Shown: piece after piece, positions 13,265-25,347 of the stretch
Layout: each line of letters begins with the position of its first letter
Numbering within the stretch: position 1 is the first letter of the stretch
Assembly: GCF_964340395.1 (NCBI RefSeq)
Contig: NC_135552.1
Coordinates: 16,723,194 to 16,787,193 of the forward strand
Source: Glandiceps talaboti
Taxonomy: Eukaryota > Hemichordata > Enteropneusta > Spengelidae
Reading direction: 5' to 3'
Length of the DNA: 64,000 nucleotides
Program-made: the position numbers and the translations under genes
The notes under the pieces: generated by a model
The model's input: the letters and a program-made list of their open reading frames with translations, nothing else
Database searches by the model: none
What the model was told of the DNA's origin: nothing

Positions 13265-13600
13265 GGATCCTATCTTGATCCTAAATTCTGATGATAATTT
13301 GGACTTAAAGTTACCAAGCTCCGTCCATTGTCAAGGAATTCTAAGACAACAACATGTTTGCCACTTGCTAATAGGGCACTTATACAGAAATCTGTTTGGA
13401 AAGTAAGCTAACTGTAAAACTTCCCACCGCGAGGATCCTATCTTGATCCTAAATTCTGATGATAATTTGGACTTAAAGTTACCAAGTTCCGTCCATTGTC
13501 AAGGAATTCTAAGACAACAACATGTTTGCCACTTGCAAATAGGGCACTTATACAGAAATCTGTTTGGAAAGTAAGCTAACTGTAAAACTTCCCACCGCGA
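13265..13600 (+). repeat. Exact-length tandem duplication, 2 x 168 bp
   Basis: Unit 1 (13265-13432) and unit 2 (13433-13600) both begin GGATCCTATCTTGATCC. I count two substitutions between them. Confidence 0.93.
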
Positions 13601-14684
13601 GTATCTATGATAAAGAAATAGCCCTATGATCTAGAGTTACGAGGCAACCAGCGTTGACTTCGAATTTTCTGAACACACACCTATGACTCAAATTCATGTT
13701 GTATGTTGTTTATTGCGATATGTTGTGATATTGGAACAGTACATAATTCAATGTTACATTCTTTTTGAAAGATGCCTAAAGGGGCACAAGCTGAAAATCT
13801 TCCCACATTGCTACATTTTATCGTTTGGGTCAATACAAGTCTTACCAAGGGGCGAGATCAATAGTTCAATGCAGGATAACAAGGTAAATTATTATACTTA
13901 GATCTCAGACCACCCACCCCACATCCCTTCTAACTAAATTGGCCAAAATTGACAGACAGCAAATCCATTTCAAATCTGTGTAGTAGTACGCTCAATTTTA
14001 GAATAGGTGGGGTAGGTAGATTTTTTAAAATTATATATACATAGTTTCATACGTGAGTGTCAACGATTTCTGTTGTTTTCCATATAGACGGTGTTACTAG
14101 TTTCTTCTCATCAGATGTACACAGTACCATTACAGATTGGAAAAACAGTGTTATGATTTATTGTCTTTTTAAGTTGGTGTCAGTTTCCGCATCCACTATT
14201 TCCTGCGAGACGTCACAATTATCTAGATTGTGTTTGTTTTTTCGAATACGTAAAAAAAATCTGCGTGAAAACCTAGGTGCTAAGGTGGGGGGTCAGATAA
14301 CGGGAACCAAACAATTTTTTTAGGCCAAAGAAGTATATAATGTTATAGTAGATAGAATATAACTGACGTAGTAAGAAAGTCAAGGCTCTGGCACGTCACA
14401 GCTGCAATTACATGTGAATGAAACTCTTCAATTTATGATCTGCATTAAATGGGTTTACCTGATGACAAGAAAATGTTCATGTCACCGTACAATAAACGAT
14501 CGTGTTCTTTCGATGGTTCTTTTGCCCCACTATGACCATTATTATAAGATGGATAGGTACACAGTATCTGAATTAAGACCCCACATGTTGTTTGAATAAG
14601 ATTATCAGTATAAGTTACAATATAACACTTTTTAACAGGATTACAGTTCTTGTATTTACACTAATAATTGAACTTGTATTTACA
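13601..14684 (-). repeat. 3' flank of copy B, duplicated sequence
   Basis: On the minus strand this matches the 3' flanks of C (29400-29900), D (36850-37350) and E (49870-50330). A further block at 13790-13985 matches E near 51010-51190. No gene is present. Confidence 0.6.
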
Positions 14685-15235
14685 CTAATAACTGAACACT
14701 TTATAGGTTTCGCACCATTCAGCTGGTATTTCCTCATTGGCTGTGCTCTCTACTGGATTTTCTGTACCTGCAGCTGATTGGGCCATGATTCTCCGTTGGA
14801 AGAGAAGCACTACCTTCATATGTACAGTGGTGCCTTGTGATTTGGTTTCTGGTGTCATTACAATGGACGCCAATTCCCAACCTCGTTGTCCCATGGTGAG
14901 GATGCATTCATTCCACGTACCATGGGGAGTGGTGGTACCAGTCATTGTCATCTGTACAGTGAAGGAAAACATACATGACTAGTATTCTTTATCAGATGCA
15001 CAAACACACATATACACAGACACACACAAATACATCCATGCACACACACACACACACACATACATACATACATACATACATACATACATACATACATACA
15101 TACATACATACATACATACATACATACATACATACGCACGCACGCACACACACATACATACATACATACATACATACATACATACATACATACGTAACAT
15201 ATACATATACAGTACACATAGACGCATGCACAGGT

Positions 15236-15269
<34 letters not shown>

Positions 15270-18200
15270 TCGACAATTATATGTACTTTAACAGTTATCT
15301 TCTGCCAGTATTCCACAACAGCGCCCTCATACATGGGTGTATTGTCCTCTAATTTAGACCTATCCTTTTCAAAGAACCACACTGAGTTGAGACAACCAGA
15401 TGATGATATGAAACCCTTAGGCTCTGGAAAAGCCTCTGGAAATAACCAGATAAAAATATGGAGTGAGTAAATGATGGACTTAATGTGCACAATTCACAGT
15501 TTAACTTCAAGTTAGATTGTTGATTAAATTATACAAACTACTACCTGGTACTACTGAACGAACTAAAACCAAAATAAAACCAATTCAACTTTAATCTAAT
15601 AAAACTGACTTTGATTGACTAAACTAGTCTAAACTAAAGAAAAGAGCTGGCAGACTAGCTTATTTCTGCTGTAAGTGCACTGGGGGAGAGAATATAATAG
15701 CATCTTGGTAACTTATTTAACCTTGAAATCTTGTAAAGAAGTCCAACTGCACTTGACATGTGTTTGACAATATTAGGGATTTCCTGCAAGACTTTGTGGA
15801 AAAATCTCTGAGATGACTTTTCCTTTAAAGCTCAACAAACTAGACTGCAAAAAAATATTATGAACTAAAGAATGTACACCACCAAGCTATCTTTGACTTA
15901 TCTAATTGACTTTACTTTTACTGTACCTTACTTCACTTCACTTTTACTTCACTTTTACTTCACCCAAGTTTTACTTTACTACATTTTTACTTTACTTCAC
16001 TTCACTTCAGTTCAGTTCACTTTACTTCACTTTTACTTTACTTCTACTGAACGTTTACATTGCTTTTCATTACCTGCTTGACTTGACTCGTCGTCACGCT
16101 CGATTGATATACTTTCAGTTTGTGTACTTGATCCACCATCAAGAAAGATATCGACCAGTTTCCATCCCTGAGATAAGTATTCCTGTAGCTCAGCATGCCA
16201 ATCGAGCTCAACCTTTGTACTTGCTGACGTCATACCAGCCTGCATTTTAAAGTTGATCGGTACGTGGATTGCCCGGTAGGTGTAAATAGTCGGGTTTAGA
16301 TGTTTTGCCATGTTAAAGAATAAGTCCATTCCCATTACTGAATGTTATAAAATCAAGAGAGTTACTTTAAGACTGACTTTGACCTGAGGAAAAACTTGGT
16401 CTTCTTGGGTGACTTTTGATGGAACCGAAATATTACCAAGATGGTGAAATCATAGCTATATACACTAAAGCTTACTGAAGGATAAATACTACAATACATT
16501 GTCTTGGGTAGACAATTTCGGAATGTGTGTCGGGAGATAATGTGCTAATTATTCATTAGAGGGATGGAAATATGATAAACTTCGTCTAGTGTCTATTAGC
16601 CCTCAAGTTATTCGGCGACCAGCGATGTTCTGTATTCTTTCGGTCGTGTTCCTCAACATCTCGAAGTGCAGTCCAAGGTCTTGTATGCAGAAGATTAGAA
16701 TAAACCTAGATATCATAGTCTAGCTGAGGAATTTCATGTCCGGGAGATAGCATGTGCTCCAGAGTGACGGTAGGAATGGGGTTGGAGTGGTGTTGCACAG
16801 AACATTTTTATACAACCGTCAACGACGACTTTAAAGTTTCGACTATTTTTTTTTCTTTAAAAGTGACAGGTTGTTTTCAAGAAGTTTGCACTAACTAAAC
16901 TGAATGGAACCGTATATATTTATAAAACCGTGTTTAATATTGCTGAGATGTGCTCCTTACCTCGACCTTTTCCTTGTAATGCCATTGTCGTGCTTGGTCC
17001 CTGGGCTGACGTTGATGGTTTTATACATACGAGACGACCACTTTTTGCACAAGTTTCAGTTATCTGAGAAGAGAATGGGAGAATTGAATATGAATATGAG
17101 TACAATTTTCAAATGTGTTTAAAAGTTTCGTTTGCACTGGTGTCCATATGTGAAATTGATTTCAACTACGTTGACAGGTTTTATTACTTTGGGATGGAAA
17201 CCATCACCGGTGCATGTCGCTGGTGTCGAGTCGTGAAGCGCGGCGCCACCAACGTCGCAACGACGGCTCCTGTATTTTATGGAAGAGATCAATAATTTTG
17301 TATTTTTCCAAATTTAAATTTAAATTTCGATGCCACTGTTTTACTATTATTATTTGGATTTTAAAGGTTGTTGTTGATATTACAATATTCATAATATTTG
17401 ATTTATGCAATTCTGGTATCTCCAATATATAGTTTATTGGACTAGAGACAGCTCACGTTGCTATAAAAGGAAAACTATGGTCACTTTAGATGAGTTGGTA
17501 TACTTACTTTTTGGTATAAACATGAGGAATGTGAGGAATCACTACTAGTACCCTGGTCGGAGGGGAATAACATTTTAAACCCTGAGTTCATCATATTGGG
17601 AGTAATATAACTCTTAACTATATGTAGCTGCCACGATTCATTCGCACTAGTACTGTCAAGGAAATGTAAGGTGATTTTAGAGTTAGATATAGTTATGTTT
17701 TGCAGTGACTATTCATTTTATTTTCGTCATTCAATGATTACTCACAGTGACTCAAAACTTAACCTAAATTTCTATGTGCTGTCGATTATGTGTCATGTAA
17801 ACTCATTTGAATAATAGACATTACTACAAAGGACAGGAACATGAAATTAACAAAACGTAAGGAAAATGAGGACCCGTTCTATAGGTCTACATAATTGTTA
17901 ACAAGTCGTTACGATTAACAGGTGGTCTAATTTTGCGGTGTAATGGAATTCGAAAAAACTAAAGGTTTACCGAGATTTGAAGCAAAACTGTCACCGAGTT
18001 GTACCTCTCTTTCTAAAATAAACTAAAACTACAGATTTGAGTGCTTGTCATTTCCTTGGTAATTTAAAGACTCGACATGTACACATTATCTGGTGTATAT
18101 ATGTTTGTAAACATATGTGTGACACTCAACAAGGTTAGATTTCTTTATTTCCAACTCACCTGCTTTGTTTCGACAGAATAGCCTGGTATTTCAAGGTACC

Positions 18201-18783
18201 TCTCTTGGAGGACATACCACTCTTCTGGAAAGCTCCCGGTAAGGGGGCGAACTGCGACAAGGTGAAGCCTTGAACATAGGGGGTCGCAAAAACTGGATAA
18301 TACGCATCAATGTCAGTGGTTGTGGAGGTACCAAACAATGGATCTGTCGAACAAAAAAATAGTGGAATCATTCATATAAATGTGGCAGTGGCATGTCAAC
18401 ATTTATAAAGAATTCCTAAAAATTGATAGTTCAAAGACAACATTGTAGTTATCAGACAATCGGCGACACTAATCTAAAACTCGATAGACCACAGACATAG
18501 CTTTTCTGCCTATAGTTTCTGATTTTCAGTTTTTGACTTTACTTTGCGAAGCCCTCTTCGGATAAAACAATTACATTTGAATTTTAGAAAAGATTTATTA
18601 ATATAGTACCCTTTTTATCACAAGTGTAGTTGTTACCTGACACCAGATTTTATATCTCGATCTAACCACGTCAAATTATTGTTTATAACATGTCTCGTTA
18701 CTGCCATTATGTATTTTTTTCCGATCACATATTTAAATGAATGAATGAATGTGTGTGTGTGTGTGCGTGTGTGTGTGTGTGTG

Positions 18784-18830
<47 letters not shown>

Positions 18831-19025
18831 GCGCATGTGTGTACGTATATTAATCAGTCTTGGAATTGAGCTAAATTGGATGTATAACATACCCTTAGTT
18901 TTCAATTTAACACGGCTGTCAATCAGACGTACGTCCAAAGCAAGTCCTTGGTACGGTACTGCATCTTCAGGTAGGTCAGAGTAATTTTTGTTGGACTTCC
19001 CTGAACTTGAACTTCCACAACCCAT
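14685..19025 (-). CDS. Raftlin-like protein, copy B (7 exons, stop codon lost)
   Basis: Exons on the minus strand: 19025-18893, 18343-18160, 17652-17508, 17063-16961, 16337-16113, 15435-15287, 14951-14685, giving 401 residues. An alternative exon 3 start at 17646 removes two codons. It starts Met-Gly-Cys-Gly-Ser, so lipid anchoring is expected as in the raftlin family. Where A, D and E end ...PAE-stop, B reads on through WCETYKVFSY because the TAA was lost in a local rearrangement, adding ten residues. The adjacent AATAAA has become TATAAA. Exon 2 lacks three codons (shared with D). Exon 3 has an added three-codon block and exon 6 a longer 5' end (both shared with C). The reading frame is otherwise open. 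It is probably still coding, but the altered 3' end may reduce expression. Confidence 0.75.
15010..15265 (-). repeat. TG/TGTA microsatellite, intron 6 of copy B
   Basis: On the coding strand: TG, then TGTA blocks with GCGTGC interruptions, then mixed TG. It corresponds to the intron 6 arrays of the other copies. Confidence 0.95.
15905..16060 (-). repeat. Degenerate AAAGT repeats, intron 5 of copy B
   Basis: On the coding strand this is AAAGTGAAGT/AAAAGT-like sequence at the place where copy A has its 1-kb satellite. Confidence 0.8.
18747..18840 (-). repeat. (CA)n microsatellite, intron 1 of copy B
   Basis: CA repeats on the coding strand with CGCA interruptions. The TACA part seen in A, C, D and E is missing and is replaced by a few TTCA units. 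Confidence 0.95.
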
Positions 19026-19459
19026 ACCTGACTTATCAAATACTGGGATAGAATGTCCAATTAATTGTCCTAGTCGATGAGAAATGGATCTTGCAGAATA
19101 CTGAGATAATCTGTCCTTTAAATACAGCGATTTATCAGCTTGATGTTTACTGAGTGTGGTCAAGGAATAAGGGTCACATTGAAATCACTATGAATATATA
19201 TCACCATTGATTGATATATAGTTTTCACTATAAAAACGAATACTTTGCGAACCTCTTTTATTTACAGTCTCTATTGATTACAACTGTTGACATGCAACCA
19301 TAGTAACGGTATGCTACTTCAACTTACTATTTCTAGAGGACAATATATGTAAAAACAACTATAAAACATTAATGAACAAACAAACAAACAAACAAACAAA
19401 CAAACAAACAAACAAACAAACACAAATAAAGTCGTGTATCAGTTATGTCTTTCAAAGAT
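19026..19459 (-). repeat. Proximal 5' flank of copy B
   Basis: Mirrors the 5' flank of C (about 24560-24928). It contains a (CAAA)n run at 19376-19426. The frame upstream of the start codon is open for 46 codons but contains no ATG, so it is most likely 5' UTR. The LINE begins at 19460. Confidence 0.6.
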
Positions 19460-22325
19460 TATTATTATTATTAACTTTATTGCCATAAGTATAAGTATAA
19501 AATTATACAATGGAATTCGCTTTGGTTATACGTAGCTCGGTTAAAACACAAACAGTGTGGATATGAATAACTATTAAAAGTGGAAAATATGTACATATAC
19601 GCTAAAACGCTAAGACAAATTACGAATCATTTAAAATACGAACTGACAGAGGATAAAAACTATTTTTGAAGCGATTTGTTTTGGTTTTGATTGATCTATA
19701 TCGAGTACCAGAGGGCAGCAGTTCGAACAATGTGTGGGCTGGATGGTTTATGTCCTTAATTACAGATTTTGTTTTCCTGGTGACGCGTGAATTAAAAAGT
19801 GACTCAAGAGATGGAAGTCCTATACCAATAATACGTGATGCCGTTCTCACAATTCTATTTAACTTAGCACGATCCTTATGAGTAGTGTTTCCATACCAGA
19901 CTGTGATTGAGAATGTCAGAACACTCTCAACCACAGCCCGGTAGAATTTCTTTAAAATAGCTTGACTGACACCAAAGCTCTTTAAACGGCGTAGAAAGAA
20001 AAGGCGTTGTTGGGCCTTTTTTACAATGTGATCAACATTTTTCTCCCACTTTAAATCCTCTGAGATAAGTGACCCGAGAAATTTAAACGTATCTACGATT
20101 TCTACCTCTTTTCCATGAATATTCAGGGGTGTGTGATACATTCTCTTTTTCCTAAAATCTACGATAATTTCTTTTGTCTTATCAACATTCAACTCAAGGT
20201 TATTATCGGCACACCAACCAACAATTCTGTCCACCTGGTCTCGGTATGCTGTCTCGTTGTCATATTGAATAAGACCCACAATTGATGTGTCGTCAGCGAA
20301 TTTAAAAATCAAAGAATCGCTAGCAGATGAGGCACAATCATGGGTAACGAGAGAATACAGCATGGGAGAAAGAACGCAGCCCTGGGGAGCACCTGTATTT
20401 AAAATGATTGGTTCCGAAAAGAAAGAACCCGTCTTAACCACCTGGGGTCTATTTGATAGAAAGTCAAAAATCCAATTGCATAGAGAACTATTGAGACCAA
20501 GAGACAGTAGTTTGTTGTGAAGGTTTGCTGGAATTATGGTATTGAAAGCCGAGCTATAGTCAATAAAAAGTATTCTGACATAAGAATTTACCTTTTCAAG
20601 GTGGTTGAGAGCATAATAAAGGGCCAAAGACACAGCATCTTCGACTGAACGATTTGGATGGTAAGCAAATTGATATGGGTCGAATGAAGGAGGGAGACTA
20701 GATTTAATAACTTTCAGTACTAAACGTTCAAATACTTTCATTACAACTGAGGTTAGAGCAACGGGTCTGTAATCATTGAGTTGGGAGATAGTGGCTTTCT
20801 TAGGGACAGGTATGATTATTGACTTTTTAAATATACTAGGAACCTTACTAGTACTTAGAGACCTATTAAAAATGTCAGCGAAGATACATGAAAGTTGACT
20901 CGAGCAAGCCCGTAATAGACGAGGTGACACCTCATCTGGGCCAGCTGCTTTACGTACGTTCAACTTCGCAAAAATGTGCCTTACATCATCGTCCGATACC
21001 GAAAAGGCCCCAGAACCAGACATGTCAATATTAGGATAAACAGTTTGCTTGTCGAAGCGGCTAAAGAAAATGTTTAGTTCGTTTGCAAGTTTTTGATCGT
21101 TCAAAGTATCCGACTTGGATTTAGACTTGTAGTTCAGTATTCGTTGAAGACCTTGCCACAAATCTCTTGTGTTGCTTGTTGTTAGATTGACTTCAAGTTT
21201 ATCCTTGTACGCCCGTTTGGCTTGTTTTATTGCATTCCGCAGGTCATATTTGGCCTTTTTGTATTGTTGATCGTCTTTCGACTGATATGCCACCTGTTTA
21301 GCTATGATTTTTTGTCTAATGTTCTTGTCAAACCAGGGCTTGTCGTTTGGAAATTTGGTCATCGCTTTTACTGGAATACAAATATTTTCACAGAATTTAA
21401 TGTAATGAATGACAGTTTCTGTATATTCGTCGAGATCAGCTGCGTTTTCTTTGAATACGCCCCAGTCAGTCGCATCAAAACATGCACGGAGACATTCAAT
21501 GGCATCATCCGTCCACTGGGGTATAGATCTTTTCACAGGCTTGCAACGTTTAAGTTCCTGTCTGTAAGCTGGTACAAGGAAAATCGTAGAATGGTCTGAA
21601 TTGCCGAGAGGTGCACGGGGAATAGAGCGATAGGCATTTTTGATAGTTGTATAGCAGTGGTCCAGTGTGTTACTACCACGAGTTGTGCATGTAACCTGTT
21701 GGTAATACTTCGGCATGTCTTTCCTCAGATTGGCCCTGTTAAAATCTCCAGTAATAATGGAGAAAGATCCAGGATTCAGATTTTCACTTCGTGTTATTAT
21801 ATCTGACAGTTGATTGATAGCTGAGACAGTATTAGCCCGTGGGGGTATATAGACAGCAGTGAGTATAATAGAGGAAAATTCCCGAGGTAAATAGAGTGGC
21901 CTGCATTTGATGGTAAGTGATTCTAGTTCGGGAGAGCAAGATTGTTGGAGTATTTTAACATCGGTACACCATGCGTTATTAATCATGAAGCACACACCGC
22001 CGCCTTTCACCTTATTTGAACGCTGGAATGACCGATCGCATCTGAATATTGTAAACCCAGGTGGTTGGACAGCTGAGTCAGGAATTGATTCATTCAGCCA
22101 TGTTTCCGTAAAACAGAAAACACTACAATCTCTAAAATCTCTTTTTGCGTCCAAGCAACAGTTCAATTCGTCAATTTTGTTGGAAAGGGACCGAACATTT
22201 GCCAAAATAATGCTCGGTAGCGGAGGGCGTTGGGAACGTCGACGCAATCTCACTAACGCACCACCACGTTTTCCACGTTTTCGCCCGCGTTGCGTGTTAT
22301 TGTTGGCTTTCCTACATCCACCATT
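19460..22325 (-). mobile_element. L2-like non-LTR retrotransposon, 5'-truncated
   Basis: The outer limits come from comparison with the 5' flanks of C and D, where the sequence AAAGAT-GG is uninterrupted. A 4-bp AGAT lies on both sides here. The minus-strand 3' end carries a GGCAATAAAGTT motif and an AAT repeat tail, typical of L2/CR1-type LINEs. The ORF runs open into the 5' boundary without an ATG, so the copy is truncated there and ORF1 is absent. Confidence 0.88.
19620..22253 (-). CDS. LINE endonuclease-reverse transcriptase polyprotein
   Basis: Open frame of about 877 residues; 22253 is a GTG, not an ATG, and the frame continues upstream to the element boundary. The N-terminal third is an apurinic-type endonuclease: ANVRSLSNKIDEL, FTETWL, GGGVCF, ITGDFNRANL and GNSDHS. 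The middle is a reverse transcriptase: PVPKKATISQLNDYRPVALT, DPYQFAYHPNRSVEDAV, LFIDYSSAFNT, GAPQGCVLSPMLYS and the catalytic FADD. The C-terminal part has KFLGSLIS, LPSGTRYR and related motifs. No internal stop or frameshift is seen, so insertion is probably recent. The enzyme would nick target DNA and copy the LINE RNA in place. The clade (L2/CR1 group) is inferred from motif style. Confidence 0.93.
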   Translation of the reverse strand: MRLRRRSQRPPLPSIILANVRSLSNKIDELNCCLDAKRDFRDCSVFCFTETWLNESIPDSAVQPPGFTIFRCDRSFQRSNKVKGGGVCFMINNAWCTDVKILQQSCSPELESLTIKCRPLYLPREFSSIILTAVYIPPRANTVSAINQLSDIITRSENLNPGSFSIITGDFNRANLRKDMPKYYQQVTCTTRGSNTLDHCYTTIKNAYRSIPRAPLGNSDHSTIFLVPAYRQELKRCKPVKRSIPQWTDDAIECLRACFDATDWGVFKENAADLDEYTETVIHYIKFCENICIPVKAMTKFPNDKPWFDKNIRQKIIAKQVAYQSKDDQQYKKAKYDLRNAIKQAKRAYKDKLEVNLTTSNTRDLWQGLQRILNYKSKSKSDTLNDQKLANELNIFFSRFDKQTVYPNIDMSGSGAFSVSDDDVRHIFAKLNVRKAAGPDEVSPRLLRACSSQLSCIFADIFNRSLSTSKVPSIFKKSIIIPVPKKATISQLNDYRPVALTSVVMKVFERLVLKVIKSSLPPSFDPYQFAYHPNRSVEDAVSLALYYALNHLEKVNSYVRILFIDYSSAFNTIIPANLHNKLLSLGLNSSLCNWIFDFLSNRPQVVKTGSFFSEPIILNTGAPQGCVLSPMLYSLVTHDCASSASDSLIFKFADDTSIVGLIQYDNETAYRDQVDRIVGWCADNNLELNVDKTKEIIVDFRKKRMYHTPLNIHGKEVEIVDTFKFLGSLISEDLKWEKNVDHIVKKAQQRLFFLRRLKSFGVSQAILKKFYRAVVESVLTFSITVWYGNTTHKDRAKLNRIVRTASRIIGIGLPSLESLFNSRVTRKTKSVIKDINHPAHTLFELLPSGTRYRSIKTKTNRFKNSFYPLSVRILNDS

Positions 22326-24928
22326 AGATGGAAATTATGACATCTTGAGTAGACTGACACCAGTCCTTAGGAGATTTTCATATCTTATGATCTTCAAATA
22401 TTTTGAATTAATTTGTGTTATTAATTTCTAATTTTGTAAGGAAAATGTCATCAGCATTAAAAGAAATTCCAGTTACTCTCAAAAAAGGCTAATTTCAGGT
22501 TATTATTTTACACCTAAGAAGTTCAACACACCCCTCTGTTGAAAAAAATATTTTAGTCAAATAAATAATGAAAAGAGGTCAGAGACTTGAGGAAGTCATA
22601 TACATCCTAAAGTGAAATAACCTTTTGATCTGCAAATGCCCCAGCCCAAATAGACTATTCAGTCACCCAACGTTATGACAATCATTAACTCGTTATGTCT
22701 ATGCTTGTACTTTCAGGTATTTATATGAGGCCTAAAGGGAAAAAAAGTCGCAGTTAAGGTGTTGAGTTAAATATTTGTTGTTTATTTTTGGAAGATAATC
22801 AGTGTTTAACGAGAAAGATAGTGACCTGTTAATGGTTCCTTGCTAATTATTCAGGGATTAGACTGAGTGTGCGTGCATGTTTCCCCTTGGACTCCCACGA
22901 ACCGTGGGATTGAAATCTTGCCCTTTAAATCATGATTTATGATTTTTTTAAACCTGATAGTGCTGTGGAGGAAGTATAAGGTAAAAATCAGTCTGTACCA
23001 CAGGTATGTTAACGTTACACATAAAGGTTTGTTTCCGATTACAGCAATAGGTGGTAAATCACCTAAATATAAATGCGTATAGACGACATGAGAGACGGTT
23101 TGTTTGATTGTTTGTTTGTTTGTTGTTGTTGTTGTTGTTGTTGTTGTTATTTGTTGTTATTGCGAATACCAAGGTCGTACGTCACCTAGTGATGGTTCAC
23201 TTTGACAATTTAGATATATGAAATATATTAACACTTGCATCTATTTTTTATATTCTTAAATATTTGTTATTATTAAAAAATGACCATGTGAGTATAAATT
23301 TTCGTTTGAAACTATCATAAACACATAAAGTTCATGAACATTTTTATTCTCACTTCTTTCAAATGTCCAACAGACCAGCTTTCTTCTGTATTACTTAATA
23401 AGTTTTCTTGAAAACTCGTATCATTATGTGCTTTTCTCCAGTGAAACAGACCGGTTGTCAAATTAGAGGTTGAAAACGCATATTATATCTATGGAAATCG
23501 ATTTGCAAATGGAAAACGAATATGAAATTGATTTGCAAATGCAAATGCAAATTGATATGAAACAAACTTTTTTCTTTTTTAAAACTGCCAATTGATGTGA
23601 AATAAACCTTTTTTCTTATTTTTTTCTTTTTTCTTCCTTTTTTTTCTTCTTTAAAATCAAAATTTATTTGTGATATCATGAGCCTCCTCGGTTGCCGCAC
23701 TGTAGTGAAACAGAGTGGTTATCAAATTATATGTGTTGTTGAGGATTTCATAGACTTATCACCTCGAGAGTAGTATTTGACAATTTGTCTTTCTAATATA
23801 TGTCGTGACATTCACTAATTGAGTGACCAGCCTTTAATGAAATATCTGCATTATTATATACTGATGGTATCCAGTGTAGTCGCTATACAAGCCTTTGAGC
23901 AAGTCAAATTTTAGTTATATCTGAGACTAATATATACGTATATATTAGTCAAAGAACAGATTATATTTCTTTTTAATGAAAAATTTATGTCAGTTTCCGA
24001 ATGCACTTATTTCTGGTGAGACCACGATTTTCGTATGTAAAAAAAGTTGAGGGTCTGCAGTGAAAAACTAGGTGGGGTCGGGTAACAGGAACCAACGATT
24101 TTTTATTCTTTAGGCCTAATAAAAATACAAGGATAAACGTCACTAGTAAACTTTAATGATAGCCATGTCGTTGGGTGATTGAACAGTCAGTCTACTGAGT
24201 TTGGGACATTTGCAGATCAAAAGGCTATTTCACTTCAAAACGTAAAAATGACTTGCTCAGGTCTCCGGGCTCTTTGCATTGGACTAATATATATATATTT
24301 TGTTAACACATGAGGTGTGTTGAACTTCTTTGATGTTAAATAACAACCTGAAAGTGTTTGCAAAACAGTGGTTTAATTGCACATATCCCTTTGAGAGTAA
24401 CTGGAATTTTTAAATTAAAGACAATTTCTTCTACAAAATTAGAAATTAATAAAACAAATGAATTACAAATATTTGAAGATCATGAGATATAAAAATCTCC
24501 TAAGGACTGGTATCAGTCTACTCAAGAAGTTGTAAATGCCATCTTTGAAAGAAACAACTGATACACGATTTTATTTTTTCTTAAGGCATTAATGTTTTAG
24601 AGTTGTTTAGATATACCCTACCTCTAGGAATAGTAAGTTGAAGTAGCGTTACCATAGTTGCATGTCAACAGTTGTAATCAATAGAGACTGTAAATAAAAG
24701 AGGTTCGCAATGTATTCGTTTTTATAGTGAAGCTATATATCCATCGATGGTGATATATATTCAAAGTGATTTCAACGTGACCCTTATCCCTTGACCACAC
24801 TCAGTAAACATCAATCTGATAAATCGCTGTATTTAAAGGATAGATTATCTCAGTATTCTGCAAGATTCATTTCTCATCGACTAGGACAATTAATTGGACA
24901 TTCTATCCACGTATTTGATAAGACAGGT
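22326..24928. repeat. Distal 5' flank of B and 5' flank of C, head to head
   Basis: 22326-22740 is the inverted counterpart of about 24110-24550, so the B and C flanks face each other across a spacer of roughly 1.4 kb. 22960-23120 matches 30660-30790 in direct orientation, showing that C and D were duplicated as a tandem unit. A (GTT)n run lies at 23095-23160. No gene is supported here. Confidence 0.65.
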
Positions 24929-25117
24929 ATGGGTTCTAGAAGTTCAAATTCAATAGGTCCGGCTCCAGAATCCAACAAAAGTTACTCTGCCCTACCTGAA
25001 GATGCAGTACCGTACCCAGGACCTCCGATGGATGTATGTCTGATTGACACCCCTGTTAAATTGAAGACCGAGGGTATGTTATACATCCAATTTAGCTCAA
25101 TTCCGAGACTTCTAAAC

Positions 25118-25122
25118 ACACA

Positions 25123-25154
<32 letters not shown>

Positions 25155-25347
25155 TACACACACGCACGCGCACACGCACACACATACATACATACATACA
25201 TACATACATACATACATACATACATACATACACACACATACATACATACATACACACACATATACACATACATACATACATACATACATACATACATACA
25301 TACATACATACATACATACATACATACATACATACATACATACACAT
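25118..25347 (+). repeat. (CA)n-(TACA)n microsatellite, intron 1 of copy C
   Basis: CA, CGCA and long TACA blocks, at the place of the other intron 1 arrays. Confidence 0.96.

Noticed and set aside
13058-13406. Overlapping frames near the 168-bp duplication
   Set aside because: No family recognised and the second frame runs into the duplication. They look like chance frames.
15872-16081. Phe/Tyr/Leu-rich plus-strand frames
   Set aside because: They are antisense translations of the AAAGT repeat in intron 5 of copy B.
18886-19163. 46-codon open extension upstream of the Met-Gly-Cys start in copy B (and C at 24791)
   Set aside because: In frame but without an ATG. It is not open with the same sequence in A, D and E, and it would bury the lipid-anchor motif. 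It is most likely 5' UTR.
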